Counted from the first letter of the stretch, positions 40,862 to 52,245 are shown. The stretch: 64,000 bases of DNA from Paracoccus yeei ATCC BAA-599 (GCF_000622145.1 NZ_JHWH01000002.1:328032-392031); one strand, 5' to 3'. Made by a program: numbers and translations. Notes: generated by a model not told the origin, from the sequence alone.

Positions 40862-41773
40862 ATGGATCGGATCGACGGGCTGCGCGCCTTCGTCTCGGTG
40901 GTCGATGCGGGGTCCTTTACCCGGGCAGGGCAGCGGCTGGGCATCTCGAACAAGCTGGTCAGCAAATATGTCGCGGCGCTGGAGCGGCAGCAGGGGGTCA
41001 CGCTTCTCAATCGCACCACGCGCGCGCTGTCCTTGACACCTTCGGGGGAACGCTTCCTCTCCGCCGCCCGGCGCGTCCTATCGGCGGTCGAGGAGTTGGA
41101 CGCCCAGACCCGCGCCGACCAGGGCACCCTGACGGGCAGGCTGCGCATCACCGCCCCCGTCGCCTTCGGCGAGATGTTCGTCAGCGTCCTGACCCACGAC
41201 TTCCTGGCGCAGAACCCCGGCGTCAGCATCGACCTGCGCCTGACCGACCGCTATGTGGATCTGGCGGCCGAGGGCTTCGACCTGGCGCTGCGCATCGGCG
41301 TGCTGGGCGATTCCAGCCTGATCGGGCGACGCATCGGCGGCACCGAAAGCTGGGTCGTGGGCAGCCCCGCCTATCTGGATCGCCACGGCCGGCCCGCACA
41401 CCCGGACGCGCTGCGCGACCACCAGATGATCCGCGACAGCAACGCCGCCTCGGCCCACCGGGCGACCTTCGTGGTCGACGGCAAGGCGGCCAGCGTCCCG
41501 CTGCCCGGCCGCGTCACGCTGAACAGCGCCCAGGGCGTGCGCCGGCTGGTGCTGCAGGGCGACGGGCTGGGTATCGTCCCGCGCTTTGTCATCGCGGGCG
41601 ATGTGGCCGAGGGGCGGCTGGAGCGGGTGCTGGCGGATTTCCCCGGCCCCCAGCTGGACATCCAGGCGCTGTACCTGCCGCAGCCCTTCATCCCGCCGCG
41701 GCTGACCGCATATCTGGACCACCTGCGGGCGCGGCTTACGCCCCTGCTGAAAGAACCGCGCCCGGATTCATGA
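40862..41773 (+). CDS. LysR family transcriptional regulator
   Basis: A 303-aa LTTR of the CrgA/DhcR-like group. N-terminal winged helix MDRIDGLRAFVSVVDAGSFT ... LGISNKLVSKYVAALE (residues 1-60), then a periplasmic-binding-protein-like effector domain starting LTGRLRITAPVAFGEMFV. The start at 40862 is the family start; an earlier in-frame ATG at 40805 lies in the promoter. Divergent from doxX, its likely target. The last 38 bases overlap the convergent dehydrogenase gene. Inducer unknown; quinones or electrophiles are plausible for the doxX pairing. Confidence 0.92.
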   Translation: MDRIDGLRAFVSVVDAGSFTRAGQRLGISNKLVSKYVAALERQQGVTLLNRTTRALSLTPSGERFLSAARRVLSAVEELDAQTRADQGTLTGRLRITAPVAFGEMFVSVLTHDFLAQNPGVSIDLRLTDRYVDLAAEGFDLALRIGVLGDSSLIGRRIGGTESWVVGSPAYLDRHGRPAHPDALRDHQMIRDSNAASAHRATFVVDGKAASVPLPGRVTLNSAQGVRRLVLQGDGLGIVPRFVIAGDVAEGRLERVLADFPGPQLDIQALYLPQPFIPPRLTAYLDHLRARLTPLLKEPRPDS

Positions 41774-43136
41774 TGCCCATAGGGTCGAGCGCGCGCTTGA
41801 TCGCGCGCATGGCCGCCAGCCGGGCCGGATCGGCCCATTCGGCAAGCTCGGCCACTTTCAACCGCCCGATGCCATGCTCGGCGGAAAACGAGCCGCCGCG
41901 ATCCACCGTCATCTGGTGCACCAGCCGCGACATGGCACTGCGGCTGGCATCATAGTCGCCGCGCTGCCGTCCGGCGGCGGGGAACAGGTTGTAGTGCAGG
42001 TTGCCGTCGCCCAGATGGCCAAAGCAGTTGATCCTGACGCCATGTCCGGCCAGCGCGGCGCCCGCGTCGCGGATGAAGCCGGCGATTTCCGACAAGGGCA
42101 GACTGATGTCATGGCTGGCGATGGCGCCGATGCGTCGGTTCGCCTCGGGGATGTGTTCGCGCAAGGACCAGAAATCCGCAGCCTGCTGGCCGGACTGGGC
42201 GATGACGCCGTCCAGAACCAGGCCGCGCTCCATCGCATCGACCAGAAGCCCTTCAAGCGCGGCGTCGGGGGCAAGCCCTTCGGGCAGGCCGACCTCGATC
42301 AGCACCGACCAGTCGGCGCCCGGCAGGGGCTGGCGGATCTCGGGCAGGACTTCGGCCAGGAAGGCCGGGCCCTGGCCGCCGATCAGCTCGAATGCGGTGA
42401 CGCCGCCCGCCATCCGGCCCTCGGCCAGCGCCAGCAGGGTCAGCGCCGCCGCGGGGTCGGGCACCTGCAACATCGCCACGCCCACGTTCGGCGGCGGCAC
42501 CACCAGCTTCAGGCTGGCGGCGGTGATGATACCCAGGGTGCCTTCGGCTCCGATCAGCAGGTCGCGGATGTCATAGCCGGTGTTGTCCTTGCGCAGCCGC
42601 TTGAGGTCGTGGACCACCGAGCCGTCGGGCAGGACCGCCTCGATCCCCAGGCACAGCGCCCGGGCGCTGCCATAGCGCAGCGCCGTGACGCCGCCGGCAT
42701 TGGTCGCCAGGCAGCCACCGATGGCCGCCGTCCCCTGGCTAGCCAGCGACAACGGGAACAGCCGGCCGGCCGCCTCGGCCGCGTCGCGCACGGCCTGCAG
42801 GGTCATGCCGGCTTCGGCGACCAGGACGTTTTCCTCGGGCCAGGCACCGCGCAGGGCGGTCATCCGCTCCAGCGACAGGATCAGCGGCGCGGGACCATCC
42901 GGCATCACCTGCCCCGAGACCAGTCCGGTGCCACCGCCGCGCGGCACGATGCCCACGCGGGTCTCGGCGCAGGCGCGGACCACAGCCGCGACCTCGTCGG
43001 TGGTGCGCGGCGCCGCGACCAGCCCCGCCCGGCCCACATAGCGACCGCGCGGTTCCTCCAGATAGGCCGGCGCGACATCGCGCAGCACGCCCGCCGGCAG
43101 GCGCGCGGCCAGGGCATCGTCGGCGGGCTCATGCAT
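41736..43136 (-). CDS. FAD-binding oxidoreductase, D-lactate/glycolate dehydrogenase type (GlcD-like)
   Basis: A 466-aa FAD_binding_4/FAD-oxidase_C protein. FAD contacts are PRGGGTGLVSGQ and LATNAGGVTALRYG, followed by DLLIGAEGTLGIIT. The C-terminal substrate domain has the metal-binding HLGDGNLHYN and SAEHGIGRLK. The family includes D-lactate dehydrogenase, GlcD and D-2-hydroxyglutarate dehydrogenase; the substrate cannot be separated here. No GlcE/GlcF follow, which argues for a single-subunit D-2-hydroxyacid enzyme. Its ATG overlaps the GNAT gene stop. Confidence 0.9.
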   Translation of the reverse strand: MHEPADDALAARLPAGVLRDVAPAYLEEPRGRYVGRAGLVAAPRTTDEVAAVVRACAETRVGIVPRGGGTGLVSGQVMPDGPAPLILSLERMTALRGAWPEENVLVAEAGMTLQAVRDAAEAAGRLFPLSLASQGTAAIGGCLATNAGGVTALRYGSARALCLGIEAVLPDGSVVHDLKRLRKDNTGYDIRDLLIGAEGTLGIITAASLKLVVPPPNVGVAMLQVPDPAAALTLLALAEGRMAGGVTAFELIGGQGPAFLAEVLPEIRQPLPGADWSVLIEVGLPEGLAPDAALEGLLVDAMERGLVLDGVIAQSGQQAADFWSLREHIPEANRRIGAIASHDISLPLSEIAGFIRDAGAALAGHGVRINCFGHLGDGNLHYNLFPAAGRQRGDYDASRSAMSRLVHQMTVDRGGSFSAEHGIGRLKVAELAEWADPARLAAMRAIKRALDPMGIMNPGAVLSAGA

Positions 43137-43717
43137 CAGCGCACCTCGGTCTTGCCGCGCCGGTCGTGGCGCAGGTTGGAGTAAAGCACATGGTTGCGCC
43201 AGCGGCCGTTGATCTGCAGGTAGCTTTGCGCGACGCCCTCGTATTTGAAGCCCGAGCGCTCCAGCACCCCGCGCGAGGCCAGGTTCTCGGGCAGGCAGGC
43301 GGCCTCGATCCGGCTCAGGTCCATGGCGGTGAAGGCGTGGCTGACCAAGGCGCCGATGGCCTCGCGCATATAGCCCTGGCGGGCAAAGGGCTGGCCAATC
43401 CAGTAACCGATGGTCGCCGATTGCGCCGGGCCGCGCCGGATGTTGTCCAGCGTGATCGCCCCCAGCAGCGTGCCGTCATGCCGGATCAGGAACAGCGGCA
43501 GCGCATTGCCGTTCCGGCAGGCCCGCCGCGCCCAATAGACGCGATGGGTAAAGCTGCGCCGCGTCAGGTGGTCCGCCGCCCAGACGGGCTCCCACGCGGC
43601 CAGGAAGGCGCGGCTTTCGGCGCGCAGCTGCGCCCAGGCCAGATGATCGCCATGGACGGGCAAGCGCAGCACCATCCGCTCGGTTTCCAGACACGGCGGA
43701 CGGTGGCGCAGGAACAT
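43136..43717 (-). CDS. GNAT N-acetyltransferase (RimJ/RimL type)
   Basis: A 193-aa acetyltransferase. The acetyl-CoA motif A region reads IGYWIGQPFARQGYMREAIG, followed by DLSRIEAACLPENLASRGVLERSGFKYEG, typical of RimJ/L-like protein N-terminal acetyltransferases. It begins MFLRHRPPCLETERMVLRLP. Its start overlaps the M16 peptidase stop and its stop overlaps the dehydrogenase start, so the run thrC - M16 - GNAT - GlcD-like is one tightly packed transcription unit. Confidence 0.9.
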   Translation of the reverse strand: MFLRHRPPCLETERMVLRLPVHGDHLAWAQLRAESRAFLAAWEPVWAADHLTRRSFTHRVYWARRACRNGNALPLFLIRHDGTLLGAITLDNIRRGPAQSATIGYWIGQPFARQGYMREAIGALVSHAFTAMDLSRIEAACLPENLASRGVLERSGFKYEGVAQSYLQINGRWRNHVLYSNLRHDRRGKTEVR

Positions 43718-44982
43718 CAGGCGGCGAGCCTCTCGGCCAGCCTGTCGCGACTGGGCGCGGCTCGGACGGGGCCGTAAAGCGCCAGCGCCGGGCGGGCGTT
43801 CGCGATCAGCCGCTGGGCGTGGTCGCGCACGTCCTCGACCGTCACCGCGTCGATGCGCGCCGCGACCTCGGCCGGCTCCGACACCCGGCCCCAGATCGCC
43901 AGCGAACGGGCCATGCGCTCGGCCTGGCCGGTCGGGCTTTCCAGCCCCATCAGCAGCCCGGCCTTCAACTGCGCACGGGCGCGCGCGATTTCGGCCTCGG
44001 TCATGTCCTCGGCCGAGCGGCGGATCTCGTCGATGGTGATATTGGCCAGATCGCCCACCTGGTCGGCCGAGGTGCCGGCATAGACCGTCACCATGCCGGT
44101 GTCGTCGTGGAACCCCGATTGCGCAAAGATCGAATAGCACAATCCGCGTTCCTCGCGCACCTTCTGAAACAGGCGCGAGGACATGCCGCCCCCCAGCGCC
44201 GAGGTCCAGATCTGCGCGGCATAGAAATCCGGGTCCTGATAGCCCGGCCCCTCGAAGGCCAGGGCGAAATGGGCCTGTTCCAGCTTCTTGACGCGCCGCG
44301 TCTCGGCGCCCTGCCAGCGGGCGGGTTCGCGCGCGGTCCGGGCGCGCGGCGCCAGATGGCCGAAGATGGCCTCGACCTGGCGCAGCACGCGGTCGTGGTC
44401 CACCGCCCCCGCCGCCGACACGATCATGCGTTCCGGCCCGTAATGTTCGCCGATGAAGCCCGACAGGTCATCGCGCGAAAAATGGCTGACCCGCTCGGCC
44501 GGGCCCAGGATGGTGCGGCCCATCGGCTGGTCCGGATAGGCCGCCTCTTGCAGCCAGTCGAAGATCACGTCGTCCGGCGTGTCCAGCGACTGGCCGATTT
44601 CCTGCAGGATCACGCCGCGTTCGACCTCGATCTCGCGCGCGTCGAAGATCGGGTTCAGCACGATGTCGGAAATCACGTCCAAGGCCATGCCGACATCGCC
44701 CGCCAGTACCCGCGCGTAATAGCTGGTCACATCTCGCGAGGTATAGGCGTTGATATAGCCGCCCACGTTTTCAATAGCTTCGGCGATCTCAAGCGGCGTG
44801 CGCGTCGGCGTGCCCTTGAAGGCCATGTGCTCCAGGAAATGGGCGATGCCGTTCTGTTCGGCGCGCTCGTCGCGGCAGCCGGCGTTCACCCAGACGCCGA
44901 TGGCGGCGGAATGAAGCCCGGGCATGTCGCGGGTGACGACACGCAGCCCGTTGGGCAGCGTGCTGATGCGGGTTTGGTTCAA
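43717..44982 (-). CDS. M16 family zinc peptidase (processing-peptidase-like)
   Basis: A 421-aa M16B metallopeptidase related to mitochondrial processing peptidase beta and PqqL/YmxG. The inverted zinc motif HFLEH (His48, Glu51, His52) is intact and the third ligand Glu lies in EVERGVILQEI. The C-terminal inactive half carries the RLFQKVREERGLCYSIFAQ block. No signal peptide is obvious. Start overlaps thrC stop (ATGA). A thrC-M16 pairing is, to my knowledge, common in alphaproteobacteria. Confidence 0.93.
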   Translation of the reverse strand: MNQTRISTLPNGLRVVTRDMPGLHSAAIGVWVNAGCRDERAEQNGIAHFLEHMAFKGTPTRTPLEIAEAIENVGGYINAYTSRDVTSYYARVLAGDVGMALDVISDIVLNPIFDAREIEVERGVILQEIGQSLDTPDDVIFDWLQEAAYPDQPMGRTILGPAERVSHFSRDDLSGFIGEHYGPERMIVSAAGAVDHDRVLRQVEAIFGHLAPRARTAREPARWQGAETRRVKKLEQAHFALAFEGPGYQDPDFYAAQIWTSALGGGMSSRLFQKVREERGLCYSIFAQSGFHDDTGMVTVYAGTSADQVGDLANITIDEIRRSAEDMTEAEIARARAQLKAGLLMGLESPTGQAERMARSLAIWGRVSEPAEVAARIDAVTVEDVRDHAQRLIANARPALALYGPVRAAPSRDRLAERLAA

Positions 44983-46367
44983 GCTGACCTCCGTTCAAGG
45001 ATCAGCGATTTAAGCTTTTCCGCGTCATTTTCAACTCGGGTGCTGCGCTCGGGGCGCTGGAACAGGCCGGCCATCTGCGGCGGCAGGTCCGGGCGCAGGC
45101 CGATGGCGGCCTGCACCGCATCGGGAAACTTGGCCGGATGGGCGGTCGCCAGCGTGATCATGGGCACACCCGGGCGCAGGTTTTGCCGCGCGACGGCCAC
45201 GCCCACCGCCGTATGGGGGCAGATCACCTGGCCGGTCTCGGCCCGGATCGTGGCGATCATGGCGCTGGTCTCCTCCTCGGACACGCGGCCCGAGGCGAAG
45301 GTTTCGCGCAAGGCCTGCAGCGCGCCCTGGCTGATCGCGAAGCCGCCGGATTTCAGCTCGTCCATCAGCTGACTGACGGCGGCGCCGTCGCGGCCATAGG
45401 CCAGCCACAGCGCGCGCTCGAAGTTCGAGCTGACCTGAATGTCCATCGACGGGCTGATCGAGGGCGCGACCGTGCCCACCCGGTATTCGCCGGTCGACAG
45501 CGCCCGGTGCAGGATGTCGTTCTGGTTCGTCGCCACCACCAGCCGGCCGATGGGCAGGCCCATCGCCTTGGCGATCGAGCCCGCGAAGATGTCGCCGAAA
45601 TTCCCGGTCGGCACGGTAAAGTCAACCGCACGCCCCGGCGCGCCCAGGGATACGGCGCCGGTGAAGTAATAGACGATCTGCGCCAGCACCCGCGCCCAGT
45701 TGATCGAGTTGACGCCCGCCAAGCCCACCGCGTCGCGGAAGGCATGGTCGTTGAACAGATCCTTCAGCCGGGCCTGGCAATCGTCGAAGGTGCCGTCGAC
45801 GGCCAGCGCGTGGACGTTCGCATCATCCGGCGTCGTCATCTGGCGGCGCTGCACCGCGCTGACGCGGCCGTGCGGATACATGATGAACACGTCCACGTTG
45901 GGCAGGCCCTTGAACGCCTCGATGGCGGCAGAGCCCGTGTCCCCCGAGGTCGCGCCGAGGATAGTGACGCGCTGCCCCGACTTTGCCAGCGCCATCTGGA
46001 ACAGCTGGCCGATCAGCTGCATGGCAAAGTCCTTGAAGGCGATGGTGGGCCCGTGGAACAGTTCCAGCAGGTGATGCCCCGGCGCCAGCTGCACCAGCGG
46101 CGCGCGGGCCACATGGTCGAACCCGGCATAGGCGCGGGCGATGGCGCCGCTGAGCTCGTCCTGGCTGAAGCTGTCGCCGACAAAGGGCGCGATCACGCGC
46201 AGCGCCGCCTCCTCATAGGGCAGGCCTTCCAGCGCCGCGATCTGTTCGGCCGAAAGCGTGGGGATGGTTTCCGGCAGGTAAAGCCCGCCGTCGCGCGCAA
46301 GCCCGGTCATCATGGCCTGCGCGAAATCCAGAACCTCTGCCCGCCCCCGGGTCGAAACGTAGCGCAT
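44979..46367 (-). CDS. thrC: Threonine synthase
   Basis: PLP-dependent conversion of O-phosphohomoserine to threonine. 462 aa. N-terminal MRYVSTRGRAEVLDFAQAMMTGLARDGGLYLPE motif (residues 1-33), PLP-lysine in TIAFKDFAMQLIGQLF, and a phosphate/PLP loop GATSGDTGSAAIEAFKG. Longer class (yeast/proteobacterial type). First of the overlapping run down to the GlcD-like gene; lies 9 bases after surf1. Confidence 0.97.
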   Translation of the reverse strand: MRYVSTRGRAEVLDFAQAMMTGLARDGGLYLPETIPTLSAEQIAALEGLPYEEAALRVIAPFVGDSFSQDELSGAIARAYAGFDHVARAPLVQLAPGHHLLELFHGPTIAFKDFAMQLIGQLFQMALAKSGQRVTILGATSGDTGSAAIEAFKGLPNVDVFIMYPHGRVSAVQRRQMTTPDDANVHALAVDGTFDDCQARLKDLFNDHAFRDAVGLAGVNSINWARVLAQIVYYFTGAVSLGAPGRAVDFTVPTGNFGDIFAGSIAKAMGLPIGRLVVATNQNDILHRALSTGEYRVGTVAPSISPSMDIQVSSNFERALWLAYGRDGAAVSQLMDELKSGGFAISQGALQALRETFASGRVSEEETSAMIATIRAETGQVICPHTAVGVAVARQNLRPGVPMITLATAHPAKFPDAVQAAIGLRPDLPPQMAGLFQRPERSTRVENDAEKLKSLILERRSA

Positions 46368-46376
46368 CGTGATCCT

Positions 46377-47048
46377 CTAGTATTGACGCTGCCTGATACG
46401 CCAGATCAGCGCGACTGTCATCCCTGCCCAGACCGCGGCGATCATGAACCACTGCACGGCATAGCTGAGATGGTTGTTCGGGATGCCCTCGATGGCGACG
46501 GGGATGGGCTCGACGCCCTGCGCGTCGCCCCGGACCTCGGCCGCGACGACCAGCACAGGTTCGGTCCCCAGGGCCTTGGCCATCGCAGGGACATCGCGCG
46601 CGAACCAGATGTTCTGGTCAAGGTTCGGCGCCGGCGTGGCCGAGCCCTTTTCCTGCGGCCAGTGCAGGTTGCCGACCACGTCCAGCCGGACCGGCGGGCG
46701 TGGGTCGCGCTTGTGGTCCTGATCGACGAACCCGCGGTCCAGCAGGATGCGGCGGCCGTCGTCGGTCACAAGGGCGGACACGATCTGATAGCCCCCGCCG
46801 GATTCGCGCGTGCCCGACAGCACGTCGATTTCCTGCCCCGTGGTGGTGCCCGACACCGTCACCGGCAGGTATTTCATCGACGGATCCACCGCGGCCGGCA
46901 GCGGCGCGGGCGCGCCCTCGATGCTGCGCTGGATGTCGGCCAGCATCGATTCCTTCCAGGCCAGGCGGTGCAGCTGCCAGACCCCCAGCGAGATCAGGAT
47001 GGCGCAACCCAGCACGCCCAGGATCAGGGGAAACAGATAGCGGCGCAT
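46377..47048 (-). CDS. SURF1 family cytochrome c oxidase assembly protein
   Basis: A 223-aa membrane protein of the SURF1/Shy1 family, which helps place haem a in oxidase subunit I. Two transmembrane helices, at the N-terminus (LFPLILGVLGCAILISLGVW) and the C-terminus (AVQWFMIAAVWAGMTVALIW), flank a periplasmic domain with the QLHRLAWKESML and ILLDRGFV signatures. It ends the cta operon, as surf1c does in Paracoccus. Separated from ctaE by a hairpin; thrC follows 9 bases later. Confidence 0.92.
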   Translation of the reverse strand: MRRYLFPLILGVLGCAILISLGVWQLHRLAWKESMLADIQRSIEGAPAPLPAAVDPSMKYLPVTVSGTTTGQEIDVLSGTRESGGGYQIVSALVTDDGRRILLDRGFVDQDHKRDPRPPVRLDVVGNLHWPQEKGSATPAPNLDQNIWFARDVPAMAKALGTEPVLVVAAEVRGDAQGVEPIPVAIEGIPNNHLSYAVQWFMIAAVWAGMTVALIWRIRQRQY

Positions 47049-47066
47049 CGGCCCCTCTCATGCAAA

Positions 47067-47092
47067 ACGGCGCGAGGGGTGCCCCGCGCCGT
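47067..47092 (-). terminator. Intercistronic hairpin between ctaE and surf1
   Basis: ACGGCGCG (47067-47074) pairs with CGCGCCGT (47085-47092), with an inner GGGG/CCCC stem, in the 62-base gap after ctaE. It probably lowers read-through into surf1 rather than ending the operon. Confidence 0.55.
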
Positions 47093-47110
47093 CCAGGGAA
47101 TGGTTCGGGA

Positions 47111-48536
<1,426 letters not shown>

Positions 48537-48540
<4 letters not shown>

Positions 48541-48809
48541 GGCGTTCCTCCGGGTGACGTGCCGACGCCCTGCTCGGCGCCGGGGGTGCCGGGCGCGGCC
48601 ACGGGGGCGGTGCGGGCCGGCGGGTTCGGGTCGTGCGGCAGGACCGAGGCGCGGGGCTGGTGGTCGAACCCTTCCATCATGTCGCCCTGGGTGATCTTGA
48701 CCACCGACAGGCCGAAGACCAGCGCCACGAAGGCCAGCAGCACGACCAGAAGGCCGACGTTGCGGCTGCGGCGGCGGTGGTGCAACTCGTGTTCGACCCT
48801 TGGCAGCAT
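48537..48809 (-). CDS. Small membrane protein of the cta operon (CoxF-like)
   Basis: A 90-aa protein: Arg/His-rich cytoplasmic head [17 protein letters not shown], one transmembrane helix ([20 protein letters not shown]), and a Pro/Gly/Ala-rich periplasmic tail. It sits at the position of the short unassigned frame between ctaB and ctaG in Paracoccus and Rhodobacter oxidase operons, where it is annotated as an oxidase assembly protein or CoxF. Both ends overlap neighbours (TGATG with ctaB, ATGA with ctaG), so it is fully coupled. Role not established. Confidence 0.85.
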
Positions 48810-49726
48810 CACCATCCCCCAAGCCAATGCTGGACCAGAAGAGCCAGGAAATGCAGGAAGGTGTAATACAGCGACAGGCGGAAATAGCCCTTTTCGACCT
48901 TGTAGCCGTCGGCCTGGGCCTCGACCTCGGTCCGGCGCAGGATGCGCCAGCCGCCCAGGATGAACAGCGCGTTCAGGACTACCGCAACCGCCAGGTAAAG
49001 CGGCCCGCCGACCGAGGTGAAGCCCAGCCACAGCGCGAAGGGCGCCAGCACCAGCGTATAGGCAAAGATGTGGCGCCGCGTGGCCGCACGGCCATGCGTC
49101 ACGGTCAGCATGGGAACGCCGGCCTTGTGGTAATCCTCTTTCATGAACAGCGCCAGCGCCCAGAAATGCGGCGGTGTCCAGAAGAAGATCAGCGCGAACA
49201 TCAGCAGCGATTCCAGCCCGATGCCGCCCGTGGCGCAGGCCCAGCCGATCATGGGCGGAAACGCCCCGGCCGCGCCGCCGATGACGATGTTCTGCGGGGT
49301 CGAGCGTTTCAGCCAGACCGTATAGACCACGGCATAAAAGAAGATGGTAAAGGCCAGGAAGCCCGCCGCGAACCAGTTCGCCGCCAGACCCAGCATCATC
49401 ACCGAAAGGCCCGACAGCGCGATCCCCAGCGCCAGGGCATCGCCCGGGGGCACCCGGCCCGAGGGCACCGGCCGCCCCGCCGTGCGCTTCATCACGGCGT
49501 CGATGTCGGCGTCGTACCACATGTTCAGCGCGCCCGAGGCCCCGCCCCCCAGCGCGATGAACAGCACCGCGCAGAAGGCCACGAAGGGATTCATCGACAC
49601 CGGCGCGACCAGCAGCCCGACAAAGGCCGTGAACACCACCAGGGACATGACGCGCGGCTTGAGCAGCGCGACATAGTCTCCGAACCCGGCCTCGGCGGGC
49701 CCTTCATATGCGTTGATGTCGGTCAC
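48809..49726 (-). CDS. ctaB: Protohaem IX farnesyltransferase (haem O synthase)
   Basis: Polytopic prenyltransferase (UbiA family) that adds farnesyl to haem b to give haem o, precursor of haem a. 305 aa. First Asp-rich motif [15 protein letters not shown], second region [19 protein letters not shown]-terminal [18 protein letters not shown]. Lies 9 bases after ctaC. Confidence 0.97.
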   Translation of the reverse strand: MTDINAYEGPAEAGFGDYVALLKPRVMSLVVFTAFVGLLVAPVSMNPFVAFCAVLFIALGGGASGALNMWYDADIDAVMKRTAGRPVPSGRVPPGDALALGIALSGLSVMMLGLAANWFAAGFLAFTIFFYAVVYTVWLKRSTPQNIVIGGAAGAFPPMIGWACATGGIGLESLLMFALIFFWTPPHFWALALFMKEDYHKAGVPMLTVTHGRAATRRHIFAYTLVLAPFALWLGFTSVGGPLYLAVAVVLNALFILGGWRILRRTEVEAQADGYKVEKGYFRLSLYYTFLHFLALLVQHWLGGW

Positions 49727-49735
49727 GGGGCGTCC

Positions 49736-50629
49736 TTATTCCGCCCGGGCCAGCTGGATCGGCTGGGCGGGCAGGTAATCCGATGCGTCGGCGGCGAATT
49801 CCTCTTTCGCGCCGGCCAGCCAGGCGTCGTACTTCTCCTGGCTCACGGCTTTCACGACGATGGGCATGTAGGCGTGGTTGATGCCGCACAGTTCCGAGCA
49901 CTGCCCGAAAAACACGCCCTCCTTGTCGACCGAGAACCACAGCTGCGCAATGCGACCGGGCACCGCATCCTGCTTGACGGCAAAGGCGGGGACGGTCCAG
50001 CTGTGGATCACGTCGGTCGCCGTCACCTGGACCAGCACCGTCTTGCCTACAGGGACCACGACCGGGTTGTCGGCCGCCAGAAGATATTCGTCCTCGGCAT
50101 AGCCGGCCTCGGCCAGGGCGTCCTTTTCCAGCATCAGCGCGTCGAAGGCCACGCCGTCGTTGGGATATTCATAGGACCAGTACCACTGGTGCCCGATGGC
50201 CTTGATGACCAGGTCGGGATTGTTGGGCATCTCCTGGCTGCGGAAGAGCGCCGGCAGCGAATAGGCGCCGATGGCCACCAGGATCAGAACCGGCACCAGC
50301 GTCCAGGCGATTTCCAGCGGCGTGTTGTGGGTAAAGCGCGCCGGAACAGGATTCGCGCGGCGGTTGTAACGGACAATGCAGATCAGCAGCAGCAGGCAGA
50401 CGAAGATCGTCACCGCCGTGATGATGTACAGCACGAAATGGTCCAGCCATTGCTGGTCATGGGCCAGCGGGCTCGAGGCGGGCTGGAAGCCCATGCCGCG
50501 GGCATGGGGCTTGCCGATCACGGGCAGCTCGCCCAGCACGTCCTGCGCCCAGGCGGGAGCCCCCGCCACCGCCGCCAGTCCAAGGCCAGTCACCGCCGCC
50601 CATGCGCGGCGCATCGTCGCAATTGCCAT
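49736..50629 (-). CDS. ctaC: Cytochrome c oxidase (aa3) subunit II
   Basis: Subunit II, carrying the binuclear CuA site that accepts electrons from cytochrome c. 297 aa. Signal peptide ending PAWAQD, two transmembrane helices ([20 protein letters not shown] and [17 protein letters not shown]), then the cupredoxin domain. CuA ligands: His in TDVIHSW, and Cys-x3-Cys-x3-His in [13 protein letters not shown] with the trailing Met. The sequence closely follows P. denitrificans CtaC from memory. First gene of the operon; divergent from tldD. Confidence 0.98.
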   Translation of the reverse strand: MAIATMRRAWAAVTGLGLAAVAGAPAWAQDVLGELPVIGKPHARGMGFQPASSPLAHDQQWLDHFVLYIITAVTIFVCLLLLICIVRYNRRANPVPARFTHNTPLEIAWTLVPVLILVAIGAYSLPALFRSQEMPNNPDLVIKAIGHQWYWSYEYPNDGVAFDALMLEKDALAEAGYAEDEYLLAADNPVVVPVGKTVLVQVTATDVIHSWTVPAFAVKQDAVPGRIAQLWFSVDKEGVFFGQCSELCGINHAYMPIVVKAVSQEKYDAWLAGAKEEFAADASDYLPAQPIQLARAE

Positions 50630-50797
50630 TATCCCATCCCGTTGCCTACTGTGCCGCCAGCCCCCCAGGTCCTCCACCCCGGAAAGCCGGCATCGGTATA
50701 AGGTTGACAACCATATCTTCCCCGCACGGGCAAGTCATACCTATCGACTTGTGACCAAAAAACCCCTAGTCGAGGCTTCCTGGCAAAGGACTTTCCG

Positions 50798-52219
50798 ATG
50801 ACCGACCTGGCTTTTTCGCCCTTCGAGACCCATCTGGACCGCGACCGCGCCCTGCGTATCCTGCAAGGTGCGCTGGCGGGGGCCGACGACGGCGAGCTGT
50901 TCCTGGAACGCTCGCGCGCCGAGACGCTGGCCTTCGACGACGGCCGGCTGCGCACCGCCAGCTATGACGCCGAGCAGGGCTTCGGCCTGCGCGCCGTCCG
51001 GGGCGAGGTGACGGGCTATGCCCATTCGACCGAGATCGACGAAGCCGCGCTGAAGAAGGCCGCCCAGACCGTGCGCCTGGCCGTGGGCGACGGCGGCGGC
51101 ACGCTCGCACTGCCGCCCTCGGGGCCGATGGCCCCGCTTTACGCCGCGATCGACCCGGCCGAGGGCATCAGCTTTGCCGCCCGGGTGGCGCTGCTGCGCG
51201 AAATCGACGCCTTCGCGCGGGCGCTCGACCCGCGCGTGGTGCAGGTTTCGGCCAGCATCTCGACCTCGGTCCAGGAAATCGCGATCCTGCGCCCCGAGGG
51301 CGGGCTTGCCACCGACATCCGGCCGATGGCGCGGCTGAACGTCTCGGTCATCGTCGAATCGAACAGCCGCCGCGAATCGGGCAATGCCGGCGGCGGCGGC
51401 CGCGTGGCGCTGGACGGGCTGATCGCGCCCGAGCACTGGCAGGCCCAGGTGCGCGAGGCGCTGCGGATCGCGCTGGTCAACCTGCGCTCGGTCCCCGCCC
51501 CGGCCGGGGTGATGGACGTGGTCCTGGGCCCCGGTTGGCCCGGCATCCTGCTGCACGAGGCCGTGGGTCACGGACTGGAGGGGGACTTCAACCGCAAGGG
51601 CCATTCCGCCTTTGCCGGCCTGCTGGGCCAGCGGGTGGCGGCCCCCGGTGTCACGGTGATCGACGACGGCACCATCCCGGACCGACGCGGCTCGATCTCG
51701 GTCGATGACGAGGGCTCGGCCCCCGGGCGCAACGTGCTGATCGAAGACGGCATCCTGGTCGGTTACATGCAGGACCGCCAGAACGCGCGGCTGATGGGGG
51801 TGGAACCGACCGGCAACGGACGACGGCAGAGCTATGCCCACGCGCCCATGCCGCGGATGACCAACACCTTCATGCTGCCGGGGTCCGAAGACCCGGCGGC
51901 GATCCTGTCCGGGCTCAGGGACGGGATCTATGCGGTGGGATTCGGCGGCGGGCAAGTGGACATCACCAACGGCAAGTTCGTGTTTTCCTGCACCGAGGCC
52001 TATCGCGTCAGGAACGGCCAGATCGGCGACCCGATCCAGGGCGCCACGCTGATCGGCGACGGGGCCACATCGCTGGAGCAGGTCAAGGCCATCGGCAACG
52101 ACCTGTCGCTGGACCCGGGAATCGGCAACTGCGGCAAGCAGGGCCAATGGGTTCCGGTCGGCGTGGGCCTGCCCACGGTGATGATCGGCGGGCTGACGGT
52201 CGGCGGCTCGGCCGTCTGA
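50798..52219 (+). CDS. tldD: Metalloprotease TldD
   Basis: Catalytic subunit of the TldD/TldE zinc protease, which degrades unfolded peptides and processes microcin- or CcdA-type substrates. 473 aa. The zinc motif lies in ILLHEAVGHGLEGDFNRKG (HExxxH), and a third Cys ligand may be in KFVFSCTEAYRV. The partner tldE (pmbA) is not in the window. Located divergently from ctaC, as in other Paracoccus. Confidence 0.95.
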   Translation: MTDLAFSPFETHLDRDRALRILQGALAGADDGELFLERSRAETLAFDDGRLRTASYDAEQGFGLRAVRGEVTGYAHSTEIDEAALKKAAQTVRLAVGDGGGTLALPPSGPMAPLYAAIDPAEGISFAARVALLREIDAFARALDPRVVQVSASISTSVQEIAILRPEGGLATDIRPMARLNVSVIVESNSRRESGNAGGGGRVALDGLIAPEHWQAQVREALRIALVNLRSVPAPAGVMDVVLGPGWPGILLHEAVGHGLEGDFNRKGHSAFAGLLGQRVAAPGVTVIDDGTIPDRRGSISVDDEGSAPGRNVLIEDGILVGYMQDRQNARLMGVEPTGNGRRQSYAHAPMPRMTNTFMLPGSEDPAAILSGLRDGIYAVGFGGGQVDITNGKFVFSCTEAYRVRNGQIGDPIQGATLIGDGATSLEQVKAIGNDLSLDPGIGNCGKQGQWVPVGVGLPTVMIGGLTVGGSAV

Positions 52220-52245
52220 AGCCTCATCGTTTTCAGGGACTTGGC

